Positions 12,499 to 25,028 of a DNA stretch of 64,000 bases are shown here, piece by piece. The notes beneath the pieces are model-generated. The model was not told the DNA's origin and made no database searches. It saw nothing but the letters and a program-made list of their open reading frames with translations. A program made the translations under genes and the position numbers. How positions within the stretch are numbered: the stretch's first letter is position 1; each line of letters begins with the position of its first letter. The stretch covers positions 6,263,001-6,327,000 of the forward strand of contig CM056559.1 of assembly GCA_029721515.1 (NCBI GenBank). The letters run 5' to 3'. The stretch comes from Synanceia verrucosa (lineage: Eukaryota; Chordata; Actinopteri; Perciformes; Synanceiidae).

Positions 12499-13093
12499 AG
12501 AGGAAGTTCTGTTTTTTTTTTAACAAATTGGACCTTATTTTTGCAATAAAATATTGTCATTTACTTACACATTTCACTTTGGAGTCATTTGGAGTATTTC
12601 CAACGATACTGGATTTGACGACATCCATTTAACAGGAGTGAAGTGGACACTGAAATGCAGCAGTAAATGACACAAACGTGACTAACTAAAATACCTATTT
12701 ATGATGTTGTCACATACACATACATACTTTGTTTTAGTTCAGGCACTGTGAAGGCCACATAGGTGGGCACCAGGGGTTCTTAGTAAACGATGACACACAG
12801 CAAGTAGAGTGCATTTACAGATTGAATTTTCTCAAGTTACGGACAACTCTGGACTCAAATGAGAATAGTAATAGTGTAGCCCATCTTATTAAACGTCTGT
12901 TATTTGAGAAATGGTCAAGTTTGTGTCATTTACTGGCTGCATTTCAGTGCCCCATTCACTCCTGTTAAATGGATATCATCAAATCAAAAATCATCAGAAA
13001 TACTCCAAATGACTCCAAAGTGAAATGGGTGAGTAAATGACAGTATTTTATCCGAGAAATAAGGTCCAATTTGTGAAAAATGGCACTTCCCCC
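12499..13093. mobile_element. Fold-back MITE with arms of about 190 bp, TTAA target
   Basis: The left arm (12499 to about 12685) is the inverted complement of the right arm (about 12900 to 13093). Paired segments include ACAAATTGGACCTTATTT, 'cactttggagtcatttggag' and 'catttaacaggagtgaa'. Direct TTAA copies flank at 12495-12498 and 13094-13097, as for piggyBac-type transposition. The spacer of about 210 bp has no recognisable gene. Confidence 0.85.
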
Positions 13094-15668
13094 TTAATGA
13101 ATCTATTGATTTGGAACTGGACACTAATTCAAATCACAGAAGTTTGTTACATAACAAGTTATGTTATCAACATAGCACAGGTCCAACTTCTCCATTGTGC
13201 TTGTTGCTACTTTGTATGTGTATTTTCAATTTTAAAATGCAAATATGATAAAATAAGTTTAACAAGTGGCTTGGGGGGAATGGTTAGTGTATCACTTAAA
13301 GCACAATGTGACAAAGTGCCATGAAAACAGACGTGCAGAATAAATCATGTAAGCTTCTTCAAGGTGCAGAAATCATTGACCAAACAAACCATTTATCTTT
13401 TTTCTCACTGCTGTGCTTGAGTATTTATTACTAGTTGTGCTTGACTTTAATATTTCCACACTAGATGATTTATAATCCATTTGGATTCATGAATTTCCAT
13501 GTTTAATTATATTTGTGCCACTTTGAGTTTAACAGTACAGTTATAAAGAAATCATGTGAGAGTTCAGGAAATGATTCTATCAAAGCAGCCTGAATGTAAT
13601 TAAACCAAAAAGGATGACATCTAGTGTAGTCAGTCAGATTTTGCTTGTGTTGTTTGGTTACTCACTGTTTTATCACTGATTTTAATATTTCATAACATTC
13701 AACGAGAGCTGACCTCAGTATAAAAGGGGCTTAGATAGGTTTCCAGCTCATTCACTGACCAGCTGGAGGCAGTTGTGCATGCCAAGGTTGGATGTCTTCT
13801 TAGGATGATTATGTCAGAGTAGTCGAGGCAAATATGTGTCATAGAAGATAGAAATATGAATGAGTTCAAATATAAATCTTTCAGGAGCTGCAGTCGAGCT
13901 ATTTCTTACTCATCTCCCACAGTTACCAACCTGAATCCATAACTTCACAGCGTCCTCAACAGCTGCCTGCCATCCAATAGAAAAATGCCTTTTTTATCAC
14001 AGCCCTCCAGGTTAACATGTCTTTATTGAATTTCCCATAAACTGTACGTGCGTTTGTAAATTACAGTCAGAATCAATGGAAAATACCATAGATTCAAAGA
14101 TTATAGGGTTTATTTCATTAGAATAACCAGCCAGAGTCAGACTGAGTCAGATTTGTTCTCCTGTTGTGAATATCATATGAGTCACACAGGATGAGGGATG
14201 TTAACATTCAATTAGAAAAAAGGAACTCACTTTATCTATAAATACAGGCACATCTACAGCAAATCACCACCACAGGTTTGGCTTTATACTGATTGGAAAA
14301 AATTACAAATGGACGGACTAGAACCCCTTTTTATCATTTTCGTCGATAAAATGAGATATATGGTAGAACACTATCGACAGATTTCTATACAATAACCTAG
14401 AAAATACCAGATGTAACAGCAGCTGTGCAGCGTCTTTCCCTCCAGGGCTGCTTCCTCTCTCAGTTTAATGTGAGTTTGAGATGACTGACTCTCACTTCTG
14501 CAGAGGGCCAATGTTTGAACACAAAGAATATGATAAATGAAGTCCCAAAAGTAGTTATTCAAGCTAAACTGGGGGAGAAGGGGTTTGTGTGCACAGTAGA
14601 TCAGTGAGTCAAAATGAAAAAAAATGCAACAGCAATGTTTCAAAGTCTGCAATCCTCCTTACAGAAGAGGCAGCAAAAATAAATTTGCTCCTTGGTACAC
14701 ACCCTTCAGCGTAATATCTTTTTATTTGGTCTGCTATAATTTCTGCACTGTGAAATTAAACCAGTGTAAATAGAAAACAAATGAAATCTATCAATGTCAC
14801 CCTGATTCAGACTTGTCAAACAAACTGTGGCTTTTTCACGCCCACATGTGAAAGAACGTGACACTGTGGTCCAACAAACCCACCGTTCAGAGGCGTTTAC
14901 TGACCATAAAGTTACAGCCACAGCTATTTCTAGAAACCCTGTGAGAGTGTGTTGGGTTCACACAGCCGCCAACTCTAAACTAAACATGGTGAGTCCTGAA
15001 TGTTGGTTTTAGGTTTAAATTAATAAGAGAACAACCCTGTGGCTTTTTCATCTCATAGCATGCTGTTCTCCAGTCTACTTCAGTAGACACAGACCTTCCT
15101 TAAGATCGAAGCAATCCGTCTTACTGTTACATTAAATGTCAAACATTTCCAACCAAGTATTGCCCTGTCACAATATTCAATCTCGCCACATGTGTAGCAC
15201 AGCGGCCATGTGTGTTTAGTAAAGCCAGCGAGTCATAGCAGTGAGGGAGGGACAGATATAGAGGTATAAACTGTGATTGCTATGGAGCTGCTCCGGTAAT
15301 GGATGCTGTGGGTCCACTGCTCCAACTGGCTGCAGGCCTCTTTGTAAACACCGCTGGGAGAGGGTAATGGAAAGAAAGAGATGAAAGAGGGAAGAGATGA
15401 ATCACAAGCAACTTGGTGTTGTCTTCCTCTGAAGTAAAGCTCTTTAGATGCTCACACACAGGTTTTCTCTGAACAGAGCTCACTGAGGCTTCTCCCCCGT
15501 GTCTTCCTCACTCGTTTCTAAAAGTTGCAGGTTTAAATTCAAAAGTGGTTTTGGTTCTGCATGCTTTTTATCTTGCAGACAGTTTGATGAAAGTAAATAT
15601 TGAATCCCCAATCACTGTTTTTGGTAAGAAGCTTCTGCTGTAAGTAGTGCTACTGAATTTAAACATGA

Positions 15669-15872
15669 GTCAAGTCAATTTTATTTGTAGAGTCCAATAT
15701 CACAAATTACAAATTAGCATCAGAGGACTTTAGAGTCTGTACAGGTTATGACACCCTCTGTCCTTTACAAACGACCTTCACATCGACTGAGGAAAAACTA
15801 AAAAAAAAGTTTTTACAGGGAAAAAGAAATGGTATAAATCTCAGGAAGAGCAACAGAGGATGGACAGACAAT
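15669..15872 (+). repeat. Dispersed fish repeat fragment
   Basis: Carries an ordered set of phrases seen in a very abundant fish interspersed repeat: 'gtcaattttatttgtagag', 'gacaccctctgtccttta', 'cacatcgactgaggaaaaac' and 'caggaagagcaacagagga'. It is diverged and truncated. Class not assigned from sequence alone. Confidence 0.55.
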
Positions 15873-17158
15873 ATATATCATTTGTACAGAGTAACAAAAC
15901 ACAGATGCTCCATATGACAACAGTAAATACATATAAATTGTATGGCGAGAAAATTTCCAAGGTGATAAAGAACAGCGTCCAGCTGTCGGCAATGGATTCT
16001 GAGCAAGAAACAGGAACAAACAGGAGAAGCCTTAACATGACTGATTAGTTAAAGGGAATGGAGCATCCTAATTTCTAATTTATTGATTGGTATTCTCCTT
16101 AATACTTCTTTGTTAAATCTATTGTGTTAACCTATTGATACAGCATATAATAGTTCCGTAACACTTAATGGAAATGGAATCTTATGTAGTTTTATTTTAT
16201 TTGTCACTTAATTAAGGTAAAAATGGATAAAAGGAACATATAAAGGCTTGTTATGTAGGAAAGCTCCATTATATCTGCCTCTGTGTATAAGTAAATCAAA
16301 GTGTTTGAAAAAGCAGATTCATGTGTGTTTAAAGTGTGTTGTTGAAAGCAATTCAAGCATGCAAACTGTAACTGAAAAATATCACGTCAATATATGTCTA
16401 ATATTTTGTTTTTTGACCAAATTCCTGAGTAACAAACAGCCTCAGCTGAACTTCTGTTCAGTGCTTAGTAGTAACACCAAGATGCTGGACATGGTAAACA
16501 CTGACCTGCTGAACATTTGCATGGTAGCATTGTCATTGTAATCATTATAGCATGCTGATGTTAGCCTTTCATTCAATGCACAGCTGTGCCTGATCCTCAC
16601 AAAGCTGCTAACACGGCTTTTCTGTATTTCATGCAGCCATGAAAGTAACATTTGTAGTATAGTTGTAAACTTTAATGACATAATTTAGTGTGACATTTTC
16701 TCTCTCTTTCATTGTCCTTTACTCATGCTGACACAAAGGGGATGTGATCATACACAACAACACAAAAGGTTAAATGCCAATTTCAGTCCCTCTTTCAGCA
16801 CCATGGATAGCGCCAAATGGATGGTGTGCAGTTAAACTGAGAATAATCACAAAACGCAATGCCATAACATGCTGTCAGCATAAAAATAAAGAGGCAGTGT
16901 GTGCCCACCTGTCAGACCAAGAAAGACTGCATCTGTCTTCCTTTTTGATTTCCTGTGGAGGGGTCATCTCTGCAAAGCTCCGTGCATGGAAGGAGTCAAC
17001 CCCTGTCCATTTACTGAGATGAACAGTGTGAAGATGCTCATCATGCAACCAGACACAGTGTCATCTCCACTGTCACACAGACCCGAATGCTGACATTTCT
17101 GATTTTATTGTTGTTTGTGCTATAAGTTATTGACATGTCGCAGTGCTTTACTTCAATT

Positions 17159-17431
17159 TCATCCATCCATTTTCTACCATTTATCCTCACATAGGGTCGC
17201 AGGGGGGCTGGAGCCTATCCCAGCTGTCTTATGGCAGAAGGCAGGGTACACCCTGGACAAGTTGCCACCTCAGAGACAAACAACCACTCACACTCACATT
17301 CACACCTACGGACAATTTAAATTAGCCAATTAACCTAATCCCCATACATGTTTTTGGATGGTGAGAGGAAACCGGAGTACCTGGTACCTTCTTGCTGTGA
17401 GGCGACAGTGCTAACCACTACACCACCTAGT
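17159..17431 (-). mobile_element. SINE-like element (tRNA-like head), internally deleted, reverse orientation
   Basis: The reverse complement matches the complete copy at 48132-48493: the GATGGATG tail is at the left edge and the 'gtggtgtagtggttagcac' head at the right. The central part between 'ggagtacc' and 'ggtaccttcttgc' lacks about 80-90 bp present in the other copies. No clean target duplication is visible. Confidence 0.8.
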
Positions 17432-17547
17432 GCCTATGGGGCAGGGGGCAGTCAGCCCCATCTGCCGTGGCAAGTCACAGCCTGATTTGTAAGGGTGAAT
17501 ATTGTAAATACTTATTGACACATTGTAATTTTTTAACAGGAAAACAC

Positions 17548-17554
<7 letters not shown>

Positions 17555-17598
<44 letters not shown>
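17555..17598. repeat. (TA)22 microsatellite
   Basis: An uninterrupted alternating TA run of about 44 bp in intron 1. Confidence 0.95.
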
Positions 17599-17599
<1 letters not shown>

Positions 17600-18338
17600 C
17601 TGGATTGTCTGCTCTCCTGCTGGTTGTGTGATCATAATCTCTATAGTTCTTTCAAGCATTCACTCACTCTGCGTGGGGATATAGTGTCCTGTAATGCTCT
17701 GCAGGCTGCAGGGAGCGATCATTTCCATTACCCAGTGAAGTGATAGACGCCCCGGCGAGGCTTCAATCACACAAGCAATCAGTTGGATTTCTTGAGCCAC
17801 GTAAGACATTCACTGTACAGCAGGAGTTATATCCAGTGTTCCAGCAGTGGATGCATTAGATAAAAACAGTAGAAGAAAACTTCATGGGCCTCATGAAGTG
17901 TTTCACAGTGTATCCACAAATCAAATCCCATGATGGAGAGAGTTGTCAAGGGCAGCAGCTGGCTTGGGGTGGCTGAATTGTGAGTGTTTTCATTTTAGAA
18001 GTAGTTCCTTTCCTGTGCTCATGCTGTGTAACCCATCAGCTCCTCTTTCCTACTCTGCGTGTGCTTTGTGCACACACAGGAGCTCTCAACACTGTGAACA
18101 CAGGAGCACCTCTGCTTGTCCATATGCCTCCTCAGCATGCCTCTCTCACATCATCTGACAGTCAAGTAGAAAGCACAGGGTCCAATTTTAGATGCTGAAC
18201 ACCAGGCAGGCCTACAAGTTTGGGTTTTGCTTTTTGCATACACAAGCATGCAAGCAAAGCTAACTAGCATTTTGAAGTCAAGTGAAGGAAGGACCAGAGA
18301 CCACTGAGGATTGTGTGGCGCAGAAAACACTTCATCTC

Positions 18339-18772
18339 ATTTGGCGTTTTCAGGCCGACTGAGAACCGTGCCGGTGACGGTTCACGCACCTAATCTCGAA
18401 CCGACTGACGTGTTCACACCAAAAATCAGAGTGTTCGGGAACCGAAAAGTTGGTTCCAGACGGGAACCAAGTAAAACGGCTTTTCTAAGCGTACCGTGAC
18501 AACGGAGTAGACGTCAGCAGGTTCATCTGGGTCACACGTAAAAAAAACAAAGAAAACGTATGTGTGGAATATGGCGGCAGCAGATGTTGTAGCATAGCTT
18601 GGCACAGATAAATCATGATTTGTATGACTACAAATGCTCGCTGATAGTCAATGATGCGATCCATGATTGTTATTTTCCTTGCTGTGATATTTGCACTTTA
18701 GTTCCCAGTGTAACTGGTGTGGGAACCAGCACTGGCACCATTCTGGCTGGCCTGAGAACAGCAAAAGTGGAC
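18339..18772. mobile_element. DNA transposon remnant with TIRs of about 45 bp
   Basis: The left segment TTCAGGCCGACTGAGAAC...GTGCCGGTGACGGTTC reappears inverted at the right as GGAACCAGCACTGGCAC...GGCCTGAGAAC, roughly 75-80% similar. The interior includes 'gttcacacc' and 'gggaacc' repeats but no transposase. Exact ends and TSD are not resolved, so the superfamily is open. Confidence 0.6.
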
Positions 18773-20235
18773 TTCATGACTTATGTCTATCACAAAGCGT
18801 AGAACATGAATGAGCAGGCTGTACTGACAGGGTCAAAGAGAGTCTATAGGTCAAAGTCAGAAGAGAGAGCGTCAGTTTGTCCCTAAGAGGTTTCTTTTCA
18901 TTAAATACTGTTTCTGCTTAAATACTGCACCTGACTCTTCATGGTGTCCTGACAGAAATATAAAATTATAAAGTGATGGTTGGTGTGTGTGAGAGATCTA
19001 CAAGCAAAAGTAACAAATTGCTGTGTTATTAGTTGAGCAGATGCAGTGGAAAAGTAATTTCAGCTTCCTATATAGAAGATTTTCCTCTGGAGAATCTCTT
19101 GAAAGTTATTCCCAGTTGTGACGTTACTGAAGAGACGACAACATATTGTACATATTACACTGCAAAAACCTCCAGGGACGAGTTTCTCAGCGACACCACT
19201 TTGAAATGGTGAGTGGGGGAAGCTGAGACATCCCCGCCAGCACAAACGAAATAATTTTATGCATTCAGTGTAATAAGCAAAAAGTGTCTCTGTTATTGTT
19301 CGTATAGGTTTACAGTCTATAGAAGCTGCTTGGACTATCTGGTATCCATTTGCAAACAGGTTATTAGCGGATTTTAATGCGGTCATCTGGGCCTTTTTAT
19401 TAATCTTTGGCAATTGTCACCACATTCCTAAGACTTATGTTAATGCTTTCAGTGAAGCGTTTGATGAAATAGGTTTGGCTGATGTCTGTGTGCTGTAAAA
19501 TTAAGAAAGATGCAATGGATCCAGACTGTGGAAAATAGAGTTCAAGACATATTACATCATCGGAGTGCAGCAATGCTGAGAGATACTAGAGACTTATCAG
19601 GGTCACTGCCCGAAAGAAGAAGAAGAAACATCAGGAAACACTTAATTATTTGCATTAAAAGATCAAAACCAGTCTGTTTGTGACCCTATTTTAGCCCTGA
19701 GACAGTTTAACAAAAAGGCAAGTCATTACTTCTGATTATTAATCATACCAACCTCAGCAGAGTAGACTTTGTTTTTTTCAAGTCTCACTTGACTGTGTCA
19801 CTGTCTGCTTCAAAGAGTTTTGAGGAATGCTTTGCTGTACTCTGTTTTTGTCATGTTTTTTTTTTTTGAGATTGGATATTGTCAACAAATGGAAACCGCT
19901 CTAAATCCCTTTTCATACCTGCTGTCTGCTATCAGTAGGTAATAATAAACATTTCTGGCTTCTTTGCTGATACACTTGTGAGCTATGATACCGCTCAAAG
20001 TGAAGGCTATTTAGGTTTTTCCTGCCGTGGTACTCAAAGGGTGATCTATCCACACCTGGGGCATCCACGCTTTGCTTTTCACTGTGAATCATTAGCGCTA
20101 TCAAGCGAGAGGTAAACAGAAAGGAAAATGATGTCAATATATCTGTCCTTCTTGTAATTAATGGCACGACCCTATCTGTCATCCTCCCAGTCTAAAAGTA
20201 GATTTTCTGTCATTTTTTCTTCTTCTGACCCACAG

Positions 20236-20331
20236 GAACATCACGAAAGCACAGCGCCTCTCATTGGTGTCTGCAGAATATTGCACAAGAATCAGTTGAC
20301 AGCTCTGATGAGGAGTTCTTTGATGCCAGAG
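20236..20331 (+). CDS. pitpnm3: pitpnm3 exon 2 (residues 9-40, FFAT core)
   Basis: Acceptor CACAG|GA, donor CCAGAG|GTTAGT, 96 nt, entering and leaving in phase 1, so it is frame-preserving. It ends in QESVDSSDEEFFDAR. The EFFDAR core preceded by an acidic/serine stretch is the FFAT motif by which Nir proteins bind the ER proteins VAP-A/B; human PITPNM3 has SVESSDDEFFDARE at the same place. The seventh FFAT position is completed by the next exon. Confidence 0.93.
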
Positions 20332-21869
20332 GTTAGTATCACAATTTATTTCCCCATCTTATCTTGTCATCCCCTTGTAGTTGTGTCTCTAACAGTAATA
20401 TAAGTATAACTGCAGCATCTGATTTTAATTTCTTAAGCTTAATTTTTTTAGCATTGAAATCAGACTTTCAGGAATTTCAAAACCTGGACATTGGATGATA
20501 GAGCCAAGGATCAGTTCTCCCTGATTACCTGCTGTCTCTTTTTACAGTGACTTTTTTGATGTTGAATTTCTTTCTATTTAATTTTTAAATGGAATATTTT
20601 GAGACATTGATTTTTTTTACACTGAATTTATTTTATCAGTGAGGAACAATAGTGCTAGAAATGCAGTGTTTTTGAAATCCAAAGTGTGATTTTGATGCTG
20701 GAGAAATCAGCTTTAGAAATTCAAAATCAGATGGCACAGCTATACTTCCATAGTAATAGTCTCAAAAATAATCTGACCTTATGTGTTAGCATTTTAAACG
20801 GGCTCTTTTCCACTACGCAGAGGGATTTTCTGGTAACTACTGCAAGCTCTGGTTTCTGATATTATTTAATGTGCATCTGTGATTGTTGTTGTCACGACAG
20901 AGCTGGGTGAAAAGTGACTTCAGAAGATTCATTTGCATACTTTCTAACCGATTAAAATCAATTTCATTTTACTGCTAAATAGTCTTGCATTCAAGATGTC
21001 AGACTGACCAGAAATAGACGTATGTGAGGAGATATTCAGTGACTAGCCTTTTCCCTGTCCCAGAGAGAGTAAAGCAGCAAATAAGTGGAATACTTATTCC
21101 ATCAATTATCCACTTTGCCCAAGAGACTGATGTAGATGTAGAGATACTTATTATTATAACATGTTCTTGTTTTACATTAAGTGAGTCAATAGCCAGGGGT
21201 GTGTTGAGAGTTTCTGGTGTCTAACGTTCCTTCATGTCATATAAAAGCATGCTGGGAATGAGGCTCAGTGGGAAACAGATTAGATGCCGTCTGCTCTGCT
21301 CTATTTCCACTTTTGTTTGTAAAGGAAATTTTAAGTGCTGCTGTCTGAGCTCACATGATTTTTGCATGGAAATGTGAATAATACATTTTTCATTTCTCTG
21401 TCGTACGTTTATTTTTTTTTTCTTTTCACTCCTTCCACCTTTTATTTGCGTCACTCTTGTAATTCACTCCCTTACAAGTTGTGTTTTTCATCAAAGACAT
21501 GTTCACTGCAGACTCCTAGAAGACATGAAATATGTAACAGTTTTCCCAGCTGTCTCGGAGCAGTGCTGCACATTGCTCGAAATTCATTTTGTGAGGCAGG
21601 TGTCAAGGAGTTTATGGGCATTGAGGAATCACTGGGCGATAAGATAACATGTGCATGTTGTATGTGAGCAGATGTTTCCCATCATCCTCACTTACTCACT
21701 GCAGCACAAGGTTCCACACTCAGCTGTGAAATAGCTTTACTGAGCGTGAAGGGATGGAGAACAGACATATCATCTTTATCCTCTTTTGATCAAATAATTT
21801 GGAGAGACTGTCAAGGAAAAACAAAGAAATGATCAAAAGCTTGATATGTGTGTTTTATGTTATTTAGTT

Positions 21870-22850
21870 CAAATAGTATAATTGTACATTTTGGGAAAAA
21901 CTTCACTTTCTTGCAGAGAGTTAGACGAGACCGTTGATACTACTCATGTTTGTACGGTAAATATGAAGCGGCAGCAGATTAGCTTAGCATGAAGACTAAA
22001 GGAATCAGGCAGCCTGGTTCTGTCCAAACGTAAAACATAACAGCACCTATAAGTAGGGCTGAGTATCATTCAATTTTTTTTGATACGATGCCATTGTATT
22101 GCCAATACCATTTTTTTGATAACGTTTCTAGAACAATACTTTTTTCAAAACGTCAATAAATTATTTTTGTGTAATATGGGCTTTATCATGGCAGACATAC
22201 TAGACAATGGTCTGTTGATGATCAACAGACACAGGCTGCTACCATTTCCTCTTTAGGACCCTCTGGAATGAGAGTTTGCCTTATGGTGTGTTCACTGGAA
22301 GTCAGAACTAGGAGCTCAGATCATCTTAACCTCAAAGTTTAGTGCTCCCAGTGCTTCCAGCCTTACAGATGTACTACAAAACATGTAGCTACTGTTTACG
22401 TCAGTAGCAGATAGCATGTATTCTATGTCTGGTTGGTGAGATTAATCTGACTTTCCGAGGTGGAGATGCGTCTAATTTAAATTCTGACTTGGAGCTTGGA
22501 AATTCAATCATTCATGTACACCTTGTGTGCATCATGAGTCAAAAACACAAACGCTGGGCTCCCAATGCTGCTGCAATGTTTGTCGCCTTATGCTGGGAAA
22601 GAGGGGGGAGTTTTTCAGTCAGTGTTACAAAAGTGTCAAAGTTTGGTACCCAGCCCTATCTATAAATATAACTAATTAATGTGTTGTATATTATTTGTTT
22701 AATCCATACAGAGCTGGAGTGTAAAAATGATATTTTCAGTAACCAGTGAGTCACTGCACCATGGGCCACGAAATAGTCACAACATAACCCCCATAAAACC
22801 ACAAATTGTGTTTTCACACTTTGTTTTTTGTATCTCGTTTTAAGTAGCAT
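21870..22850 (+). repeat. Older dispersed repeat split by a hAT-like insertion
   Basis: The flank 21870-22053 has 'cattttgggaaaaac', 'cgagaccgttgatactact' and 'tgtacggtaaatatgaagc'. The flank 22659-22850 has 'tttgtttaatccatacaga', 'agctggagtgtaaaaatga' and 'ataacccccataaaac'. These are consecutive parts of one abundant fish repeat, interrupted exactly where the MITE at 22054-22658 sits. Confidence 0.6.
22054..22658. mobile_element. Non-autonomous hAT-like MITE nested in an older repeat
   Basis: The ends TAGGGCTGAGTATC and GGTACCCAGCCCTA are imperfect inverted repeats. The 8-bp flanks CCTATAAG (22046-22053) and TCTATAAA (22659-22666) agree at six of eight positions, fitting an aged hAT TSD. 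No transposase frame in 605 bp. Confidence 0.75.
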
Positions 22851-24880
22851 TCCATTTTCCCCGTCCCCATTTCAGGCTGTTTTTTCTGCCTCTAATTGGC
22901 TTATTATTTGCCATCATTCATGGATGCACACAGGCCAGTGTTTTTCAGGTCCTAAATTGTGAAAAACCTTGTATTATCCTTTCCAGTTGCATGAAAGCGT
23001 GACTGTCCCTATCAGCAAAGATGATCCATTATAGAGTGATACTGAAGACAAAAAAGCTGAAAAAAACAACAAGAAAAGACAGGCCCATGTGTTTATAGGG
23101 TGTTTTTTTTTCCTGTGGTTGCTATGAGACTTTATTGTCTGAGCTGTCTGAGGGGAAAGTGGAGCTCGGGTCCTACAGAAAAGGCAACCGCAAGTTATTC
23201 CAAACATAAACAGCGGTATGAAGGATGCCTCCCTTAAAAGGGAAACCAGAACACCCAGAGGCCCCTTCAGCCACTTGCTCACTGCATGATGGTGGCTCTC
23301 AATCTCAGCTGCACATAGCTGTTCTGGTAGGCACACTAGATGTATATTTTCTGTAGCCAAAACTAATTTCAACCTTTTACAGAAAAGCAGTGAGAGAAAC
23401 TGAAAGAATTGCATTGAAAAGTGACTGAGGGAGCATTTGTCATATTATTGGTCTACCACTCAAACTGCCACAATAAGCTTGAGGGAGTTTTATTTATGAT
23501 GGATGCCTTCATCCATACATTATAACCCAGTGGGTCCAGAAAAAATATGAAAATGAATGAAGACTGTCAGGGATTTGCTCAGTTTCTGCTAAAAGGATAT
23601 GCTCACTCTGTTGTTGTTTTGTTCTGGATGTGTTTTATGCAGTTTGTTTTGCTCATGCACTGTCTCTGTGGAGATCATTTTATGAATGGGATATCTTATC
23701 AGGACGAATCAAATAGCTTATCCTACATCCTGGAATTTGAATTTGAGCGTTTCCAAATTACTATGTTCTGATGCATTTTATGACTCACTTAAGTGTATTT
23801 GGTCAGTGTGCTGTGCTGTCTGAGTTGAAGAGGCTTTGAAAGGCCATCTTCAAGTGTAGGCATTTGTTCCTTTGTAATCCAGTTGGTTGGTTTTCAAAGG
23901 AATCAATGACCGTGGAGTTTAAGAGATGACTTCCTTCACTGAACAGTTAAAGATTAGTAACCTAAACAATTTTTGGTTAATGAAGCAGGACATATTAAAC
24001 ATTAAGCCAGTGCTGCAGTGGAGTTATTTTATGGCCATAGAAGTTTTATTTCTGTCTGGCCAAGTTTTTCACCTGACCTCACTTCCTGAAGACCACACTT
24101 AATGCTAACAGTGAGGTGTTCAGGTCGGCCAGAGCCTCGTAAAGAAAGGTGCCAAATGTCTGCTGATGTCTGTGGGTCCCTGCTCTTTGTTTAAATTCAT
24201 TTTTTCTACTCCAGTAGAATTCTCTAATTTATGTGAAAATGTTTCCCTAATGCTGTGTAACTTTGGTAAGATTATGATTTACACTGGAACAACATTGTGA
24301 GTGTTGTTTCTGACGTGAACTGAGGTCTCGTGTGCGTCCCTCGCTGTTGTTCTGTGTCAGCCTGTGTTTGTGTGATGAGGTGTGGACACACAGATGTTGG
24401 CTGGATGGTTTGATGCTGTCGTCTCTGTTGATCGACTCCTCTGACATCCACACAGCTGCCCCCCCACACACACAAATACACTAAAACACACACTCAGGAT
24501 CAGTTTGTCACATCGCCTCAAACCACCAAGCTGCTCTGCAGCAGTGATGAAAACACAGTGTAACACAGTCTGCTGTCAGAGCGCAGAGTCTCAGGTCGAC
24601 ATGCAAATACACAGAAAGATCAAAGTGAAGACGCTGAATGTCTTCATGACCTGTTGCCCACGGTCCACGTCCACTGTCAAGTGTAAGACTTTTTGCACCA
24701 GTAGATGATAAAGATCCACTTTATCCATTGAAAGAAGAGATCAGAAGACATTTGAAGCAATCATAAAAACCAATACACTCTTCTCGTTGAAATGTTCTAA
24801 TTTTAATTCTTAATGCTTGGAGAAGACATCGACAACAACATTGTCTAAAAACAAGATAAAAACACTAAATCTGAGGAAAA

Positions 24881-25028
24881 ATACAAATTTAACTTTTTAA
24901 AGACCCAAAATATGTGAAATATACAAAATACAAGCAGAAAATGCTGGTTTTAAGATGGCATTGATACAAATTTAACTTTTTAAAGACCCAAAATATGTGA
25001 AATATACAAAATAGAAGCAGAAAATGCT
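24881..25028 (+). repeat. Tandem duplication of a 65-bp AT-rich segment
   Basis: 24881-24945 and 24964-25028 match at 64 of 65 positions (C versus G near the end), separated by 18 bp. The near-identity indicates a recent local duplication. Confidence 0.9.

Larger units (their letters stand above)
5092..20235 (+). other. pitpnm3: pitpnm3 intron 1 (15.1 kb)
   Basis: Donor GTGAGC, acceptor TTCTGACCCACAG. The large first intron contains a minisatellite next to exon 1, an 8-bp-TSD hAT-like MITE, two copies of a TTAA-type element, a long fold-back TTAA element, a SINE-like copy, a (TA)n tract and a TIR element near 18.3-18.8 kb, each listed separately. The remainder is AT-rich with no supported exon. 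Confidence 0.85.

Noticed and set aside
22974..23414. 146-codon open frame on the minus strand
   Set aside because: No recognisable domain, no splice or promoter context, and it sits in intronic AT-rich DNA; length is compatible with chance in 64 kb.
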